Source of the DNA: Helopsaltes ochotensis | Taxonomy: Eukaryota; Chordata; Aves; Passeriformes; Locustellidae | Direction: 5' to 3' | DNA length: 64,000 bases | NCBI GenBank assembly: GCA_013400155.1 | Contig: VXBM01000137.1 | Location: 405,388-469,387 of the forward strand | Shown: positions 12,605 through 26,900 of the stretch, piece by piece | Position numbering within the stretch: position 1 is the stretch's first letter | Layout of the letters: every line of letters begins with the position of its first letter | Notes under the pieces: generated by a model | Told to the model about the DNA's origin: nothing | Databases searched by the model: none | Seen by the model: the letters and a program-made list of their open reading frames with translations, nothing else | Translations under genes and position numbers: made by a program

Positions 12605-15600
12605 AAAAGTGTCAGACAGATTGAAGCTAACTCAGTGAAGCTTAAACTGGAAATATGATGAGATTTTTTTTTTAACAGTACTGAGTAATTGCACATGGTG
12701 GAACAAGTGATTTCAACTTAGACCTTGAAATTGAAATAAGATTACTTCAGCTGATCAGAGAAAGATCAGCTCCAGCCTGTTGAGTTAGCTTTTAGGTAAG
12801 GAAGTGATGTGCAGTCAGTGTTGTTTTATGACTGTAATTTAAGTCCAGGTTGTAATAGTCTTTCCTAGTCTTTATCTATAAGTATTTCTTTTGATGTAAA
12901 TCCTATAGACCTTTCAGAAAACCAGCAGTTTTCATTTTCTTTGGCTGAACTGTGAAGTGCATGTCTTGAGGGCAGAATTTCAGTGGTTGATAGAGTGGAT
13001 GGAAACTGAAGAAGGATTCTGAATTACGCTTCAGGGAAACCTTACAGTGTTTCTACAATAACGTGACCTACCTTTGTTTGATAAATCCTTGCTGAGTTCA
13101 GATAATGATATGGTAGATACGGTATTCCACAAGTGTGAGATTGTCATGCAGAGATACAGGATTGCAGAAAGAAGTATAAACTGTCATAGGAAATCTTTGT
13201 GATTTGAAAAGTAAAATATGGGAGAAAACGTGATAACTGTTGCCATGATTGGCATCTCTGAGAGCATGTCTTAAACCTTTTCTTCTACTCCTGAGAATTA
13301 TTTTAAAGTAACCTAGTAGCAGTGACTTCTCTCTTGACAGCATTCTTGGAATGCTTGAGTGGGACAAAGGAAATATTTCAATAAAGCCACAGATTGAAGG
13401 TGTTTGAAGCTATTTTGTGAATTCGAGAGTGATAAAGTAGATTTAGAACAATGATATTTGAAATACTAAGATTAGGAGAGGAAAAACCTCAAAGGATAAA
13501 TAAGTGAAAAGATGCAGCAAGAGGTTCAAATAAATATATATTGCATGTTATAATGTGTGTGGTGGAGTTTGATAAAGTGTCATGAACTTTGTGAAACTTA
13601 GAAATTGTCCACCAGACACCATCCATTCCTAAGTAAGATCAATGATGCATATTTTATCAAGTATTACACGCATGAGTTAGAATTATTTCACATAGAGCTA
13701 GTACATCCGTGTCAGGAAACTGCTACGATCTGCAAAGGATTTATAGTGGAACGAGTCTGCTGTTTCCATTCTGCTCTCTAGAGTCCCCCTAAAAAAATGG
13801 TTAGTAACATAGCCCCCAAAATTGGTCTTTTCTTATTGAATTGGTACAGATATTTAGCAGATGAACCCTTTAAGAAAGACAGCTATTAAATGATGTTTGT
13901 TCTCAGACTTGCTCCTGTTATTCTTGTTCTATGAAATGTTACCTGTGCCACTAGTCCCACACTTGAGATTTCCCCAGAAATGCCACCTTTAGGGGAATTT
14001 TGTTTGCACCAAACCATCAGAGCTACCATATCAGCTTTGTACTTTCATTTTACTTCTATGTCCAAAGTAATTTCTCTGTGGGTTGTGTTCCCATGCTGTG
14101 TACTAGAGTCTTGTGATATTAAATTTAACTGCACAGCTGTCTGAAATGGCATCAGTGAGGTTTTCAAAAAAGGTTGGTTGAAAATTTTTTAGTCAATTCC
14201 AGGTAAAAGTCCAAGTATTTTCATGAACAAGTTGAATAGGCCTACTGTTCTCAACTGTTATTCTACCATGGTTAATTTGAAGCAAATAATATGTGGTACA
14301 AGCATGTGAATTTTATTTATGTGGAAATTCATGTAGGATTGAGTAACTTATAGGGAGATGTGATGATCCTTCCATGAATGTAAAATATGTTGAAGTCCAT
14401 TTCATTCATAGTTTATAATGTGATTTTACTACTTTTTATTAAAAATTGCTCAAGAATATATAAAGCCTGGCAATTTTACAAAAGAAGGATGCTGGTATTT
14501 TTCATTTATTTCCATAGAAAATAATCTTTTTTGGTAGAAACAGTCATTTAAGCCGTCATTTCTGGTCTCATTTAAGAATTGCAGACTCTTAATTTAGGCA
14601 GTAAGAATAATGTTAAAATATACTTAAAAACCCTATTTTTGTTTCCTTGCTTTGTTACTGCAGTAATCAGAATGGAATTCTAACAAAAAAGTGTCAGTCA
14701 TTAAAAAGTTTCTTAAACCTACTGTCCTTCTGTAAGTTTTCCCTGAATTTTTATCTTCTTTGTTCACTTACAGCCTGTATGAAGGGGTTAGCAAGTCTAA
14801 ATTTAGATAAGTCTCCAAGCTTCACTGTAGTCAGTGCATATACCTCCAATAAGTCAGTGGAGCCAGGAGAGCAATTCTTCTTATCCTTGGTGGACATACT
14901 CTGCCTGGTCCTCTGGGAGACATCTAGCCCCTCATGACTTTTTTATTGACAAAGTCACTACTGACATTGCTGTGAAGACTTGCTGTATGTAATTGCATTT
15001 GAACTTCTAATTTAATCCATGAAAAAAGAGCATAACACAGCCAGAATCTGTGGACACTGTGCCGTAGTCTATAAAAGTCTGTACAGTTAAAACATGATTG
15101 TTGTGTAGTTACTGTTACCAATTACAGGGCAAGACAGAATGTCTCTTAATTAACTTAATAACCTGATAGGTACATTTAGACAGGGCTAATTAGGACTTTC
15201 TTGTAATTGGGCCTATGATTAATAGACTATGAAGACTGCTTCATTTGTATTAAATGCATGGACAGTTACAAGGAAATTAAAATTTGAGTCTTCATTGAAT
15301 AGCTAATAGAGGACCTCAGGATCGCACAATAGTGAAAGATATAAAGAATTCTTTATAAATTATTATTTATAAATTCTGTATACTGTTTACAAATAATTCC
15401 TATATTAAAGCACTACTTTAGACCTGATGGTTTTTTCAAGATCTTTTGCAGCCTTATTACACATGCACGAATCTCTCTTGGAAATATCCAAAACTTAACA
15501 AGTTATTTTTTTTTAAACAGTTTAAGTAACATAGTTCAATAAAACTAGTGAATGTAGGCGCATATGAAGATACTTTTACAAGGTATGAAGAAAGAAGAAC

Positions 15601-18600
15601 TGGTTTGCACAGTGCAAAGTAGAATCCTTGAAGCAGTTAACTGAAAGAGCTTATTTCACCTTGCTGTTCTTTCTCATTCTGCCTTCAGACAAGGCAGAGC
15701 TTAATTTGGGGCAATATAATTGGGAAGCAGCAGAAACTGATGTATTCATCTGAGTGCTCTAGTGTGTAGTAACCATGGAAGTTTCCTTTGGCCCCTTTTC
15801 TGTGCTCCCGTGTGTCTCGAGGGTGCACAGGGAATTCATAGTTACTGACTTCTGAACAGCTTCTTCACTTGTTACACAGCTGGGAGGAAGAGACTGTGTG
15901 GAATCCACTGACAGAAGAGACAGGAGGACATAGAGTGAAAGGAAGACACAGCAGTGGAAAGAAGATAGGAGGAGAGAGATTATGGGTAGTGATCAGTTCA
16001 TTTGGCAGCATGGAGACCCAATCTGCCATGGCTTTTTATTTGTTGTTATAAGGCATGTTGTGCACAGAGCAACAGACCTGCCTCATTTGAATTGTAGAAA
16101 ACTTAGACATTTGAGCTAGAAATGTGAAAAGTATAATTAATATTTTTATTGCCTTTAAGTGTCTTGCATTTCTGTTTTTATGAAGAGTTGAAACTTACCT
16201 GGTGATTTGTTAATGAAAAAAGGAATCTCAGTTTCAATGATCTTGTGCCATTTTTGTTCTGCTGTTAATGCAGAGGCGTCTTCAGTGAGACTAGTTGGTC
16301 TTTTCCCTTTTCTTTTTCTTGTGAAACCTTGCCTACTTAGCACATTGTGAGTCAGATCAGACTGCTGCTAACCAAAAAGGAATTTTATTTTTGTACCTTG
16401 TATGCTTCAGTTTTTCTTTTTTAATACATTCACTTTTGTAATCTTTTTTTAAGATATTTCAAATGTGTGAAAGTATATTTAGAGTGCCATGTAGTATGTT
16501 ATTCCTCCTGTCTATTAAGATGTCACCTGAGCAACAGATGAGATCATCACATAAGCTTTTGATCATTTAATCAGGAGTTTAAGTTAATTTTGCTAGAGAA
16601 TGGTGCTAGAATTAGAATGTGAATACCATTTAGTTGATATTCCTAATCTGTAATATTTTTTCAGCTCCAGGGAAGTATGTTTTTTTACTTAAAAAATTAG
16701 GTGAGCACTCACTGTGTACAGTTAATGTTGGTGTGAAGCTCTGTTTTCTTTTTTTTTGGTTTTTTTTTTGATTGGGTGGCTTGAGTTTGGCTTTATTTTT
16801 GTTTTTCTTCCCCCACCAACTCTTCCACCTCACCACATAGCCAAGTAACTAAATGCAGGCAGCTAGCATATTTCCATGTAATTGCCAATTTGCTGGGGAT
16901 GACAAAAGTCTCAAAGGAAATGTGAGCTTGAAGAGCACAGGTTGAGAGCTGAGCAGATGGAGTTGTGTCCCTTGATGAACTGGGTGGGAGAAACTGGTAA
17001 AGGGCAAAGGCAGTGAGGGTCATGGAGCTCTGATCCTGTTTCTGGGATGTCTGACAATGTGTGAGGCAGAAGGATATGAAAGAGAGATAACACCTTCAAC
17101 ATGTGAATGTGAATTTACACAGAGTATATGTCTGCAGCTATTGTTACTGGAGTAGGGGGGTTCTTTGCACCTTGTCCAGAGTTCAGGAACTCCATGGAAA
17201 GTGGTAAATTGGAGACCACTTCTCAAGCTTGCTTGAAGCAGCTTGAGAAGCAGATTCCTAAGAGTTTCTTTTCTCACCTTTTGCAGTGGAATACTTGTAG
17301 TAAAGAGCTTTGTCTTCCTAAATGGCAGATTTTGTAACCTGAGTTGCCTTTGTGTTCATTTTAAGTTGCATTTACTTTTAATGACATTCTGAGAGTGCCT
17401 GAGGCAAATTAATTTGAGGCTTATTACACAAATAAGTAGGTTTTCTTCTAAACTTCACACTCTTCAGTTTATGAAGATTTCAGCAATGTTACATATATTT
17501 TTTCTTTTTTTTTACTTTAGGTGTACAGGATTTGTACAACACATTTGTTATTACAGATAAAAGTAGCCTCTATCTACAGTTATTTAAAATTTTCTAACTG
17601 CTGTCTCAGAATAGGACTGATAATTCTTTGATACAGCACAGATCTCTGTATCACTGAGGTCTTATTATCAATATAACAGTAGGTACAACAAGTTGTTCTT
17701 TTTAATAGGATCTAGTTTCACATCACCTTGATCTGATATTTAGGTTTTTTGCTACATCTCAGAAGAGCTAAGGAATCCTGTAATAAGTTTTATTTTACTA
17801 GATGCATCTCTGCTACTTAAAGACCATTTCTTCCTGCTACAAGCAAGTCAGTTATAGCAACAATCAAGTAGCATTTGTCTTATATTGATATGTAGGCATT
17901 CTAAAATTTCTCATTCTTTTGTATTAACTTTTTCAATACTATGTTCATATTGCAGTGTATTCCTAATCTAAGACAAAAATAATTTTGAAACCATGATTCT
18001 GAGAAATTATTTAAATTGTAAGTCAGCTGTAACAGATTGCCACTTTTCCTTTGGTAATGGGATCCTGTTCAGTGGAATTACTACAGCTATTGTGGTCCAT
18101 TATAAGCACTAGATTACATCTTTCCATTGTTGCTAGTTCTGCATTTTGGCAGGGAAAAGAATAAAGGTTTGTTGTTAGTGTTGCCAAGCAACTAAAATAT
18201 GAATTACTCCAATTTCTGAATTTTTCTTGTATGATGTATATTGGACGGTTTCGCCTAACTTGGTAAGAGGCAGTCTAGATGAAGTTACACTCCATAGCTT
18301 CAAGAATTCTAAGATTGGTAAGTAGCTTAATTTCTCCCTGTGGAGTTTCAGTTCAAAACCAAAGACGCCCATGGCTTTTCATTTCACTGTGGATAAGTGA
18401 AAATGATAATATCAAAAATATCACAGAAGACTGTCATGTCTTCACAAGACATGAGATTGGGCATATTTTCTCCTTTTTGTGGACAAAGAGAACTTGCTGT
18501 GCCTTAGTAATCCTGTGTGCAGTTATTCATGTTTGCTGCTATTTGGTATACTTCCTCTGAGGTATCTTTTCCCAACACACTTAACTGATGGTAATGCTAA

Positions 18601-19680
18601 GTAACTACTGATATTTGGAAAAATATTTTAAATGAAGGTGTGTGGAAAAGATGAAGTGGGGACAGACTTAAGTGTATGTAAGTTGTGTTTAGGTTTTCTT
18701 GGGGATAGGTGAAGAGAGCATATGTGCTCTGAATAACTTAGCTGTTTTGGGGGTTTTTTTGGTTTGGTTGTTTTGCTTGTTTGTTTTCATTTTGTTATAC
18801 ATTCCTGTAGTTTTTTCCTTCTGTGGAACTTTTTCATTTTTCAGTGGCAGCCACAGATCTCCTGTAGAGCTACATGGCTTTCAGGTCACCTCACCTACCC
18901 TGAGTCATTCGTTTCCTCTCAGAGCACATGCTCAGAGGAGAGCCACAGCTTCTTCCTGGATTCCTAATGTGTTTTATGCCTAGGAAACCAGAAAGAAGGC
19001 CAGCAGCAATTATGGACAGTATTTCTATTTCTGCAGCCATGCACAGCCAAGGTGCAGAATAGCAGTTGGATAGTACCAATGCATAGCATAGAAGATGCTT
19101 TCCTGTTGACATTGGCTTTGTATCCATGTCTGCAACAGTGCAATAAAATATTAGTTTATTTCTATACTATAGTATTTTTGAAGACTTGCTTTAAAAACTG
19201 TCTACCTGTTTGATCAGACCTTGGAGTTCCCAGATATGAATGCATATTCCAACCAGGAAATTGTTCTGTGTCTGGATGAGATGAAAAATCCACAAACTTT
19301 CCTTACACTTCAGTTTCCAATGAGAAGAAACTTTGACGTATTGGTCAGAGAAGAGCTACCTGCAGCTCTGAAGAGGTGCTAGTTCTGAGTGGTTAAATGG
19401 AAAGTATTAGTTTGGTGTAAATTCGTACAGGTAGCAGGGATTGGCTTTTTTTAACCTGTGTTCCAGTGGATAAGAGACTGTATAGGCTGACAACTCTTCA
19501 GATATGAGCACTTCGTAGGACAAAGCTAGCAGTAGTTTGAGGAGGTGAATGTTCCAGCTGTTTTCTTCAAATTTGAAAACAAACCTTTCCTTTATAAATG
19601 CTCATTTTCTTTTGGTAAATACAGTGTTGGTTTAGGCGCAATATCTCACTAATTTTTTGTTTTGGTTTGATTTTCTAAAG

Positions 19681-19828
19681 GAGTTGATGACCAAGCTGAT
19701 AACGGAGACACCTGACCAGCCAATCCCATTTCTGATTGATCATCTTCAGTCCAAGCAGGGAAACCGTGGTCAGCTTCAGAGAACATTGTCTGGCTCTGCT
19801 GCCCTCTGGGCAGAGAGTGAAACATCAG
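19681..19828 (+). CDS. C8orf34: C8orf34 homologue, internal coding exon (RIIa domain)
   Basis: The exon is read from the acceptor ttttctaaag to the donor gtatgt at 19829 and gives 49 codons plus one base. The product begins E-L-M-T-K-L-I-T-E-T-P-D-Q-P-I-P-F-L, which is the second helix region and the Pro-rich turn of an RIIa-like dimerisation/docking domain. It continues with an Ile-Asp-His-Leu-Gln-Ser-Lys-Gln stretch and ends near A-L-W-A-E-S-E. This agrees closely with the N-terminal part of human C8orf34 (VEST-1) as I know it. RIIa domains in PKA regulatory subunits form dimers that bind anchoring proteins. For C8orf34 a comparable role is inferred only. The first helix of the domain is missing and must come from an upstream exon. 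Entry phase is 0 and exit phase is 1. Confidence 0.95.
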
Positions 19829-20769
19829 GTATGTTCTGTGTGCTGGAAAGGGCTGGTCTCCAGTATAATCTTCCCAAACTGATGTCCACAATTTCCTGGA
19901 TGCGCATGTACTTACTGAACAGGTACTGCTCTATAGTTTTGAGCATGCAGAATAAATTCTGTTTGTCCAGCAGATCCTGAATTTATTATAGATTGCTCAG
20001 CTTTGTCAGCTCAGCCTATGTATATAGCATGTGCGTATGGATCAGACTTACAGAATGGAAACAGTCTCAGTGAGAGAGATTCCCTTGCTATCCTATTTCT
20101 TTGTTTTCCTTTTCCCTCCCATGGTGTATTTGTGCCTGAGATTAACCTCTATTGGGGTATTTTCTTTAATAATACATATTTTTGTATACCTATCATCCCA
20201 ACTCTCAATGAGGAGATGCTGTGCTACTTTATAAACTCCAGTGTGAATAATTTATGATTATAAATCTTCAAAAGCATTAAAATAATACTCTGAAATAGTA
20301 TGTGCTCTGATTGTGAAGTAGGAGTCTTGGTTTTCGTGTTCTGGTACAAGCTGCTATTGCAATATTAGTTTTGTGTTTAAAAATTGGCTAATGGTCTGTT
20401 TCAGACTACAGAGCTTGAATAATTGCTGATAGCCAAAGTGTTAATTTACTGACAAATCAACCATTTATATCAAATATACAGTTTTAACACAGGCACTAAA
20501 TCATGTACATAGCATGGACACAAGGGACTTTTTCATAACAAAAAAAGAGGTGTTTTTAATGAAAAACATATTAACTTCTAAGTTTTGATATTTAAAAAGT
20601 GGAATAAGTATAATAAATATAAAAGAAATCAGAAATAGGAGAAAAAAACTCCTGTCTTTAATCTGGATTGATATACCTTGGGGCTTTTTTTTTTTGATTA
20701 ATTATTTGTTAAGTCTTTGAAAAATGACCCTACAAATGTTATGGTTATCTAATTTGATTCTTTTAACAG
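19829..20769 (+). other. C8orf34: Intron, 941 bp
   Basis: A GT-AG intron (gtatgt to tttaacag) between the RIIa exon and the basic-linker exon. The RIIa reading frame stays open for about 50 codons past the donor, stopping at 19978-19980, but that extension has no resemblance to the known protein. Nothing else is seen apart from T-rich sequence near the acceptor. Confidence 0.85.
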
Positions 20770-20901
20770 AAAATAAAGGAACACGAAGAGATTTTAGAAA
20801 TTATGATAAGCCTTGGCAGGTAAATGCAAAAAAGCCTAAAAAGTCAAAGAGCGACCTTGCTGTGTCCAACATTTCTCCACCATCACCGGAGTCCAAGTCA
20901 T
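20770..20901 (+). CDS. C8orf34: C8orf34 homologue, internal coding exon (basic linker)
   Basis: The exon lies between the acceptor tttaacag and the donor gtaaga at 20902 and is 132 nt long. Entered in phase 1, its frame reads G-T-R-R-D-F-R-N-Y-D-K-P-W-Q, then a lysine-rich cluster A-K-K-P-K-K-S-K-S-D, then L-A-V-S-N-I-S-P-P-S-P-E-S-K-S. This matches the human C8orf34 segment that follows the RIIa domain almost residue for residue. The K-K-P-K-K-S-K run looks like a basic nuclear-localisation-type cluster, and S-P-P-S-P offers possible proline-directed phosphosites. Both are inferences. The part most different from its human counterpart is the exon start (Glu-Asn-Lys-Gly). Exit phase is 1, matching the next exon. 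Confidence 0.95.
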
Positions 20902-23900
20902 GTAAGAAAGCTTCACTACATTAATAATTTGTGCAAACTTTCCGAACTATAGTATGTTTTTTGTTTCGATAAGCTTTAAAATGGAAAGCAAACTGTGAGC
21001 AGATGAAATGCCTATATATATAGATTAGAAGAGTTTGATTCTTGCCTTGATGTCACTTGCATTATGAATATTTTATAAAGTCCTATGTTGTCATTTGTAG
21101 ATAGAAAAGAATTCTGGGTAGATTAATTTAAAAAACAGACTGAGATTTGGGTGTCATGCACTATTTTGTGTTCGGATGCTGATTATGATTTGATGTTTTA
21201 GTTGGCATTGCCATTTTGCACACGTAAAATCTGTTCTGTTGATATTGGCCTAATAGATTTTTTCTGTGTGTCAGGCAGTTCAAAACTATGAATTATGAAC
21301 AGATACTGTTCAAGGTATGGGAGTAGTGTCAGCAGAACAGGTGAATTGTTCTGAGAGTTGCTGAAGCAATCTAAATGTACACTGAAAGAAAAGGCAGAGT
21401 AGAAATAGAGCGGCCAAAGTGAATATTGTCAACTACCTATAAAGAATTAGTGACAATGAAGACAAAAAACCTTAATAAAATATGCTTCCTGTTAATTTTT
21501 AAGCTTGATTCTTAATGTTGGGTTTTTTTCACAAATAAATATATCTACAGTATACATACATATGTAAATATACTTACACACCCAGGGAATTATTTGTACA
21601 AGATTTTTCTCCAAAACAAATTGAAAAATTATGTTTTCTTCTGTTGACTCTTGTAGCTTTTTGATATTTTATAGTAGCCAAATCTTTATAACTCTGAGTG
21701 TGACTAGTTGTACCAGATGAGAACAGAGATAGTATGCCGCATTAGAAAATTTGTTGGCTTTCTCTAAAAGCAAAATGGGAAAGTCTAGATTTCAAAGGAG
21801 TCAAAGGCATATTGCCCAGTGACCTCACTAAGTCAAAATATTACACAGAAATGGGAAAGTAAATCATGGTAAATTTATGCAATAGATAAATTTTGAGTGA
21901 TTAATAGTCTTGTGTGTTTGTGAAACATTCTTTACTGAGAATAAATAACTGCAACAAGTAAAAATAGCTGTTACAGGTAGCTGTGTCCCATTGTACAGGA
22001 TTTTCTCAGGTTTATTTTTTTCTAGAAATGTAGCATTTGTCTCTGTTTCTTCTTCATGAAGCACATTGCCAGCTTCAAAAACACTCAAATTTGATCATCA
22101 GTTCCACTGTACCTCTCAATGGGCACATGAATTTTTAAGTCTGTTCAAAAGAAGCATGTGAGTTTTATTTTATTTTCAAGAATAAATAGAGACATTCAAA
22201 TAAATGGTCATAGTCACTCAATCTGTGTCTAATCTAACAGATTTGCTGGATAACAGCAATTTATGGAGACCCACTGTTAACAACAGTGGCCAAAAGGTAT
22301 TGTGAGCTCTTCCTGTCATTGTGCTGTGTTCCTTCCTTCTGCCCTGGGCTTGATTTTCAGACTCTATAGTATGCATCAAATAACTTCAATGCCATCCCCC
22401 AAAGATTTCAAGTTGGCTGTCTTTATCCCAGGTAGGGGGGTGCCATCATCTTACTCCCCTCAAATGTGTGCCTACTGTTAGTTTTGTGCTTGTTGGTCCT
22501 TAGTTTGTCCCATTTGGAGGGCAAAGAGGAGACTGGGTATTCTAAACTATCAGGTCTCATGTCAAAAAAGGAAATATTTTATACAACCATAAGACGACTG
22601 GGGTCAAGGATCTGTCCTTGTGGACTGAAGGACACATAATATTACTCTTCAGTTAGTAGGACTTACTCTCAAGCTAGCTAAGTCTAGAAACAGCGTGTGG
22701 GAGTGCAGCTTTGCCTACAAAAGAGGTAGAATTAGGGTGTGCTTAGTGCAACTGGATATTCATAAATGCATGGCACTACATGGGATTGATTTTAAGCATG
22801 CTGAAAGAGGAGAATAATATCATTGCAAGGCCATTCTGTAATTATTGAAAGGTCATAATGATAGTGGGATGTTCCTGATGATTAGAAAAATGCAAATATC
22901 TCATTGATTTTGAGGAAGGGAAATCCGATCAGCCTAACTTCATTCTCTGCAAGGATTATGGAGCAAACTTTCTTGGAAGGTGTTCCTAGTCACAAGGATA
23001 AAAATGTGATTTGAAACGTCAAGCATGGATTCATGAGACAATATCAGATCAACACAGTTGCCCTCCTAGATGAAATAATTGGCCCTGTAACCAAAGAAAC
23101 AGTGACGAATGTTTCATACTATGACTTTAGCAAAACCTTTGTCAACTTCCCGTAGTATCCTTATAACTCAATTGGTAAGATATGGACTCAATTAATGGAC
23201 AAGATGATGTATAGAAAGTTGACTCAACTGGTGCATTCAAGGGATTGTGGCTAGCAGTGCAAAGTCCAGTTGGAAAGTCTGTCTTTAATGGCATGCTCAA
23301 GCAACTGGTTCTGAGATTGATGCCATTTAAAAGAATTTCCTAATGCCTTGGATGATGAGATAGAATTTCTCTTAGGTTCGTAGGTGAGACCAAATTGTGG
23401 GAAGTAGTTGGTGTTCTGGGTAGTAGGACTGCTATTAGGAGGGACAGGACCGAGGAATGGGCTGAGAGGAACCTCTTGAAGTTCAACACAGGCAAATTCA
23501 AAATCCTACATCTTGGATGGAATAACCCTTAACAGTAGTGTAAACTGGGATATGTGTGTCTGGAAAGTAGCTTTGCAGAAAAAGATGTGGGATGCTGATT
23601 GACAAAGATTTGGAATATGAACCAGCTGTGGCTGTATGCTCATGCAGTGCTGAAGGTGACCTGCATACCAGGCTGCAGTAGCAAAAGTAGAGCCAGCAGT
23701 GTTTGTTTTTGAGGTGGCATCTGGAGTACATAGTGAGAAGCAGTGGTCTACTGGAGCAAGTCCTGTGGAGGTCCACCAAGATGATGACAGGTTTGGAGCA
23801 TGCGATGGACAAGAAAAAGCTGAAAGATATTGGTTTGATCATACTAAAGAAATGAAAGCTCAGGGGAGATTTCATTGTTACCATCAACTAGTATGCTGGA

Positions 23901-26900
23901 GGATGGATGAGAAGGCATAGTTAGATTTGTCTTCTCAAGAATATTTAGTGAAAGGACAACAGGAAACAAAAATTATATTGAAGAGTAGTCAAACACTGGA
24001 ACAGGTTGTCCAGAGAGGCTGTGGAATTGCCATCATGGGGTATATTTAAAACTGAACTGAATAGTTGGAGCAACCTGCCCTCAATCGACCAGTCTAGGGC
24101 ACCAAGTTGGCTAGAAGACGTCCAGAGGTCCTTTTCAGCCTAATTATCCTCTGCTTCCATGCTTTGCTGTTTATGCACTTCCATTTTTTTCCCTAACACT
24201 AATTTATTTAAACCTTAATTAAACATACTGTTTTCATTACTTACACCTGCAATAGTCTGCAACTTTTTGAAAATACTTTGCGTATTTGAACTACATTTTG
24301 TTTTAGTTGCTGTCACTGAGATTGTTTCAGATATGCCTTTTTTCCATGTCTTGCTTCTCTTTTTTCTGCCAAATAGATTATTATTCTTATAATAATCTAT
24401 ATATAGAAACATAATCTGTATATATACATTCATATTCTAAATGTCCTTTTGACATTTCTTTCTTTCTGATTTACGCTAAAATCAGCGGGTACCATGTACC
24501 CCTTCAACTACACAGATCAGCAAGCATGTTTAGAAGGATTTCTCTCCAAATGTGCCCACCATATTCTATTTGTTTTGTGTCTTCAGCTTCTACCTCTTGT
24601 ACATTTTTTTTTCCCAAAGCATTTCCAAAGAGGTTGTAAGGACTCATCTGAGAAATAGAAAGTTTTGGACCTGCTGAGACCTAAAGATTTACTCTCAGAT
24701 AAGTGTTTAAAAGAAAAGAACAAATTCTCACACCCAAGAATCTAAAAAGCACTCGCCCAAACTGCTAAAACAAACAAAAAGTTTAATCAAGTTCATCTCA
24801 GAGATTTTGTCTTGTCACTGTCTGATCAAATGATCCTAAACTTGTACATTTATTCCGAACTATCATTTCATAGGTATCTTTGTGAACGTGAGGATATTGA
24901 TTTATTTAATTAGGAAATATTTTTTGCTTCAGCATAGTTGACTGCGGTGTGCATGTTATTCCTGCACAATTTTTTTTCCTTATGCTTTCAACTTTTTTAC
25001 TGGAAAGATAACTCCACTCCTTCCTGCCTGTTCTGATCTCAGGTACACCTGAAACATAAAAACAAGTGTTAATATCTAAGCCATCTGACCACTTGTTTGG
25101 TGTGAGCAAAAAAGGAGTTAAGCAGAAGCTGCTTCTGTTGTCTGGCAAGGAAGAAGCTTGGGGCTAGGGGTGTTTGTGTGTATATAAATGAAGTGTTTAA
25201 ATGCTCACATTCTGTATCTAAAGAAAAACAAATTTGGAAGTTTCAAATGAGTTTGTAAAACAGACTTTTTGTTTCCCAGCCAGCTACTTTTAGGCAAAGT
25301 AGGTTGATCTCTTCACCACCTCCACATTAAATCAGATCACAGATCATGCTTTCATGCTGCTTCAGTTCAGCATTCTCACCACATCCCATATGCAGGTACA
25401 ATGTTGCATGCTTCTAGTTGCTCTGGGTCAGTCTAGGACTGTAGGCCATCATTCTTTTAGCCTTGTAGTATCCAGATACTATGTTAACCAGTTTGGATTT
25501 ATTATCAAAGAACTCCAATCTGAATGCTATTGCAGGATTTAAATGCATGAGTAATTTTACGCTCAATTATATTATACATATTTTTGTTGTTTGAGACGTA
25601 AGATGGTCATATAATGCATTAATGAAATGTTGGATTTAATGAGCAACTGGTCTGATTCTGTTTGCAGATCATGCATTGAAAAGACTTGTATGGGTACATA
25701 AAGCCAGTACTGATCTTGTACCATCATCCAGTAGAAAATAAAGGTGTGCTGATTTGTAGCAGAATTCATAACACATTTGTGAATGAGTCTAATGTGCATT
25801 TATGGCCAGGGTACACCACCAGAAAATCAGAAATACTGGCAAGTGTGTCTGTCCAGTCTCCTAAGATGAGATGGTGAAATCTCAGCTCCATGAAGGGAAA
25901 GTCTACATCTTTCAATACAAATGCGACAATGTAGATGAACTAAATCTTCTGAATTGTAGGCATATAATTTCAACAGGGAGTATTATATAATATATAACTC
26001 TCTCAAATAACAGAGATGATGTTGAGGTGGGTAATGTGATAAGAGATTTGAAATTACTGATATGATTTTGTGAAATGAGTGAGTAATAAAGATGAAGGTC
26101 AGGGTATAATGAAAGGATTGTGCTAAGTGTGTAATGACACATGCATACAGAGGAGGATCATGTATTTGAAAATATTCCTGAGAAGGGTGATATAGTGTTT
26201 GTACAGTTCTGAATGCTTCCGACAAAGCCATTAATTTGAAAATTATCAGTGCTTGTTGATCCTACAGCTGAGATGATAGAAGTTTATATTTTGGAAAAAC
26301 CTATAAGCAAGACGAAACTAAACTTGAAAGAACAAACACGTGCCATATGATGCTAGTAAATAGATGATTTTTTTTTCCATTATTTGAAAGACTAGCTAAG
26401 TAGGAAGAACTGTGTCTTCTCTAGACGTAATAAATTTCAGTCAGTTCTAATTCTGTTTAACTCCCTCCTCTTTTTTGATTCTTCAGAATGAGACAAAAAT
26501 AATTGCTAAAACAAATTAAATTGAAACAGAAATAATTCATGACAGCATAACCATTTTGGTGTCTTTTCACTGAAGTACAAAATGTTTCAGTAAAACACAG
26601 TGATTGTACACTGCAATGTACATGCAAAGCAAATTTCTACCATGGTTTTGACTGATTTCCCACTATCCGTCCTGTGAGCTGCAGTCCAAGTTTCCTGTGT
26701 TTGTGAGCCATTTCTCTGAAATTAGCAACCAGGTCACTGTCTTGAGCATGTGTCCCTACTTTTCAAGAACAAAAATCTTGAGACTCTTTTTTCCTGTTGT
26801 GAATTGCTTGGCAGTTACTGATTCTGGAAGCTCCAAGCTGTCAATTGTTTCATCCAGCTTCTGTCCCATGACAAATTTTGCTTCAAAAGTGTATGGTTTC

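Larger units (their letters stand above)
1..19680 (+). other. C8orf34: Upstream intron of the C8orf34 homologue (5' end outside window)
   Basis: No coding exon could be supported here. Open reading frames in this stretch are short (mostly under 110 codons), lack recognisable domains and often run through T-rich or low-complexity sequence. The first C8orf34 coding exon, which should hold the start of the RIIa domain and end just before an Glu-Leu-Met continuation, was looked for and not seen, so it is inferred to lie upstream of base 1. The stretch ends in an acceptor, ttttctaaag at 19671-19680. Contents otherwise are AT-rich unique sequence, an LTR near 12 kb, the assembly gap and short homopolymers. 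Whether the extreme left part is intron or flanking DNA depends on that missing exon. Confidence 0.6.

Noticed and set aside
12508..12696. 62-codon - strand frame across the N run
   Set aside because: It is translated through the assembly gap and so is not evidence of coding.
19829..19980. In-frame extension of the RIIa exon past its donor
   Set aside because: The extension has no similarity to C8orf34, and the gtatgt donor plus perfect phase with the next exon favour splicing.
23498..23920. Opposed open frames of 129 and 73 codons
   Set aside because: They lie inside the decayed sense CR1 and are chance frames or CR1 remnants, not host genes.
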